A stretch of DNA of 64,000 bases from Acidobacteria bacterium UBA7540 (GTDB lineage Bacteria > Acidobacteriota > Terriglobia > UBA7540). The stretch lies in NCBI GenBank assembly GCA_002478145.1, contig DLMI01000018.1, forward strand, positions 2,033-66,032, read 5' to 3'. Positions 62,062-64,000 of the stretch are shown here, in pieces; the stretch's first letter is position 1; each line of letters starts with the position of its first letter. The notes beneath the pieces were generated by a model. The model did no database searches. It saw only the letters and a list, made by a program, of their open reading frames with translations, and had not been told where the DNA came from. A program made the translations under genes and the position numbers.

Positions 62062-63002
62062 TGGCGATGTTGCTGCTTGATCACCCTTGGCCGATAACAG
62101 AAGCCGTCCCCCAAAGGATGGAGGCCGCCGGGGTCCTAGAAGACTTTGATCGCATGTTCAAGGAGCGGGAATCTCTAACCCCTGTCCCTTTTATCAACCT
62201 CGAACAATATTCAAGTCTGTGTAGAGAGTTAGATAAGGATGAGGTCTCCCGTTCGTATGGGAGCTACTTTATTCGACTCGTTGAGGCTTACGTTCGCTGG
62301 AATGAAGACGGCGGGAATTCCATCGCGTCACCCGATCCGGAGCCAAGTGGCATTCCCTTGCCACACACATGGAAGAAAGCACTGCGAGAGGCAATGACGG
62401 ACCTACGAGATTGGCGTAATCCGCAGATTGTCGTTCCTAAGAAACGTCTCGAATGCTGGGAGCGCAAACCGGAAGTTGCTATTGCAATTGACGGCAACCC
62501 CGCTGGAAGCCGTGTACTGGCTGTGCTTGAAGAGTACGATCTGCATCCATATGCAGTTTCAGATTTCGACCCGTGGGATCTGCAGCGTTGTCATCTTCCC
62601 GCCACAGACAGTCGGGTGGGAAAACACCCATGCCGCGTGCCTAAGCACCCAGCGCTTGAGAACGTCCCACTTGATGAGCTTGACGTGAAACTCCAAGAGC
62701 TTCGTAGAAAAGGCTGGCACTATCTAATTGGTGGCGTGGACAAGTACTATTACATTCCTCCCGACGACTGGCACTTGGCAGCCGTTGGAAAGGAAGATTG
62801 GAGAAAAAACTGCAAGACGTTTCCGCGAAGTGAGGCGGGCGGTGGTCAAGGGACAGGCCCAGTAGACCATTGGGGAAGGGTGTGGATCTGGGACCGAACC
62901 GGAAAAAGACATTGGGATGTCCAATTCCCCGTAAGGAACCCAGAGGACAAACCTGACTATGTTGTCATAAATCACGAGGGCGATCTGATACGCGATCCTT
63001 AG
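62061..63002 (+). CDS. Unrecognised protein of the JAB-ATPase cassette
   Basis: 313 aa from ATG at 62061 (TAATG overlap with the ATPase stop); a longer frame to 61929 is antigenic to that overlap and not needed. Soluble, acidic. The C-terminal section (VDHWGRVWIWDRTGKRHWDV then YVVINHEGDLIRDP) is a Trp/Asp/Gly-rich pattern like that found at the ends of some polymorphic toxins, but I cannot assign it. Could be the effector or a substrate-recognition protein. The stop overlaps the convergent E1-like gene by three bases. Confidence 0.65.
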   Translation: MAMLLLDHPWPITEAVPQRMEAAGVLEDFDRMFKERESLTPVPFINLEQYSSLCRELDKDEVSRSYGSYFIRLVEAYVRWNEDGGNSIASPDPEPSGIPLPHTWKKALREAMTDLRDWRNPQIVVPKKRLECWERKPEVAIAIDGNPAGSRVLAVLEEYDLHPYAVSDFDPWDLQRCHLPATDSRVGKHPCRVPKHPALENVPLDELDVKLQELRRKGWHYLIGGVDKYYYIPPDDWHLAAVGKEDWRKNCKTFPRSEAGGGQGTGPVDHWGRVWIWDRTGKRHWDVQFPVRNPEDKPDYVVINHEGDLIRDP

Positions 63003-64000
63003 GGGAGCGTGTTCTTCCATTTTTCCCGGTAGACGGTCTGATAAACTTCGTCTCCGCAGATGCAGCCGGGTTCACGCGGCCTAGGCTTCCGCCACATCGC
63101 AGGAGGGGGGCGCAGTACATCGTCCCAAGACACCAATGCCTCGGGCTGGGAGAGGGGCGCCAGCTCCGGGCGAGTTCGCTTTAAGAGTTCAGCCGCCATC
63201 AGAATACCAGCTAATGCAGACTGATGGGCGAGAGGAACTGTTTCGACGCGGCCAACTCCCGTGACATCAAGCGCGACGGCTCCGCAGACCACGTCAGTGT
63301 ACAGCTCGCCGAGTGGTTTACCCCGCCAAGGAGCAAGCCTCGCTTCGTCCACTCCCAGGGCACGAGCAGCTTGGCTCAGATCGTCGTCGGAAAGCGGCTT
63401 TCGAGTAACCCACAGGGCGGTTGCTCGATCCAAGGGTAATCCGAGTGCCCTGGCTGCTTGCTCCGTCGCTGAGGGCCCCTTCCCATGTGGATGATAAAGG
63501 CAAGCCAAACACGCCGCCTCGTTTGAAAAAACGTGCCAGGAGACCCCAAGCGCTCCTTCGCCGGTCCACCCATTGACCACCAGCCTGGGAAGCAGTGCCT
63601 GGGCTGATCGGCGAGCATCCACGTTATCGACCGATATGCAGATTGTCGGAATGTCAATGCGGCCTCGCTTTGCCGCAAACTCCTCCAGGGTGGCTTGGCA
63701 AGCTTCAGTCGATAGTCGAGTTCCGCGAAGCGGCCGCTCCGCCAATGCCACTTTCGATTGTGATACGTCTGCGAGTGTCCCCAGCACATATCGCTGTAAG
63801 TTGAAAAGCGTTAAATCTTCAGCATCGACAAACCACAGCCGTCCTTCGGTTTTTGAATCGCGCGCCAATCCCCACACTGCGGCATTGCCCACCGCGCCGA
63901 CGCCCACGAAAACTACATCACCGAACCTACCAGGCGTGAGTTCGAGGCTGCCGCCGGCTTCGGGGCCGAAATCGAGCAGGGACAAGGAAATGTCACGTTC
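62999..64000 (-). CDS. E1/ThiF-like adenylyltransferase (5' end beyond window)
   Basis: 333 visible residues; the frame is open to the right edge, so an N-terminal part is missing. The adenylation fold is clear: FVGVGAVGNAAVWGLARD (Gly-rich loop), LWFVDAEDLTLFNLQRYVLG (acidic end plus the Arg finger of the DxDxVxxSNLxRQ motif), ICISVDNVDARRS, then ACLACLYHPHG and EPGCICGDE as a probable zinc site (CxxC..CxC). Activates the C-terminus of a ubiquitin-like protein or a small metabolite. Convergent with the JAB operon, overlapping by three bases. The missing part may carry an E2-like domain. Confidence 0.87.
   Translation of the reverse strand, partial: ERDISLSLLDFGPEAGGSLELTPGRFGDVVFVGVGAVGNAAVWGLARDSKTEGRLWFVDAEDLTLFNLQRYVLGTLADVSQSKVALAERPLRGTRLSTEACQATLEEFAAKRGRIDIPTICISVDNVDARRSAQALLPRLVVNGWTGEGALGVSWHVFSNEAACLACLYHPHGKGPSATEQAARALGLPLDRATALWVTRKPLSDDDLSQAARALGVDEARLAPWRGKPLGELYTDVVCGAVALDVTGVGRVETVPLAHQSALAGILMAAELLKRTRPELAPLSQPEALVSWDDVLRPPPAMWRKPRPREPGCICGDEVYQTVYREKWKNTLP

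Overview
The window looks like chromosome of a soil-type, moderately GC-rich bacterium. Acidobacteriota is the best guess from gene style: two CubicO-type serine hydrolases, an M28 peptidase, a fragment of a MacB-like permease of the ADOP type, tail-fibre-like surface protein, many REP-like palindromes and secreted proteins of unknown function. This is inference from content; there is no rRNA or marker phylogeny here. Two tRNA genes (Arg-TCT and His-GTG) lie near 23 kb.

Region 1 (1-22.9 kb) is a patchwork. Intact minus-strand genes (ATP-grasp ligase plus membrane methyltransferase, CubicO hydrolase, GH2 glycosidase, small secreted proteins, a phospholipase-D-like protein with a lysine-rich tail) alternate with plus-strand fragments that look like a decayed mobile element: a truncated AAA ATPase, an intact ssb, a frameshifted PRTRC protein E, a truncated helicase-like N-terminus, very small coupled ORFs, and at the right end a tyrosine-recombinase C-terminus that stops 13 bases before tRNA-Arg. 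I read this as a degraded integrative or plasmid-like island inserted at that tRNA.

Region 2 (23-44 kb) is mostly ordinary: secreted proteins, a three-subunit periplasmic molybdenum hydroxylase operon with an extra cysteine-rich small protein, a YihY/BrkB membrane protein, a SIS-domain protein, an XRE regulator, a NucS-like nuclease, a LON-domain protein, and a BtuFCD-type importer operon preceded by a structured leader with an intrinsic terminator.

Region 3 (44-57 kb) has gatB, a peroxiredoxin whose peroxidatic cysteine codon is an in-frame TGA with a hairpin just downstream (a probable selenoprotein), a VapBC-like toxin-antitoxin pair with a palindromic operator, and a ferredoxin-oxidoreductase block: korA, a korB-gamma fusion, nifJ and a dihydroorotate-dehydrogenase-like flavoprotein.

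Region 4 (58-64 kb) is accessory DNA: a dndC relic broken inside its PP-loop, a REP-associated transposase carrying REP sequence inside its own reading frame, five 49-bp tandem repeats, and then a cassette of JAMM/JAB protease, AAA/ABC-type ATPase, an unrecognised 313-aa protein and a convergent E1/ThiF-like enzyme that runs off the right edge. This last cassette is the best candidate in the window for a poorly described, ubiquitin-like defence or conflict system.
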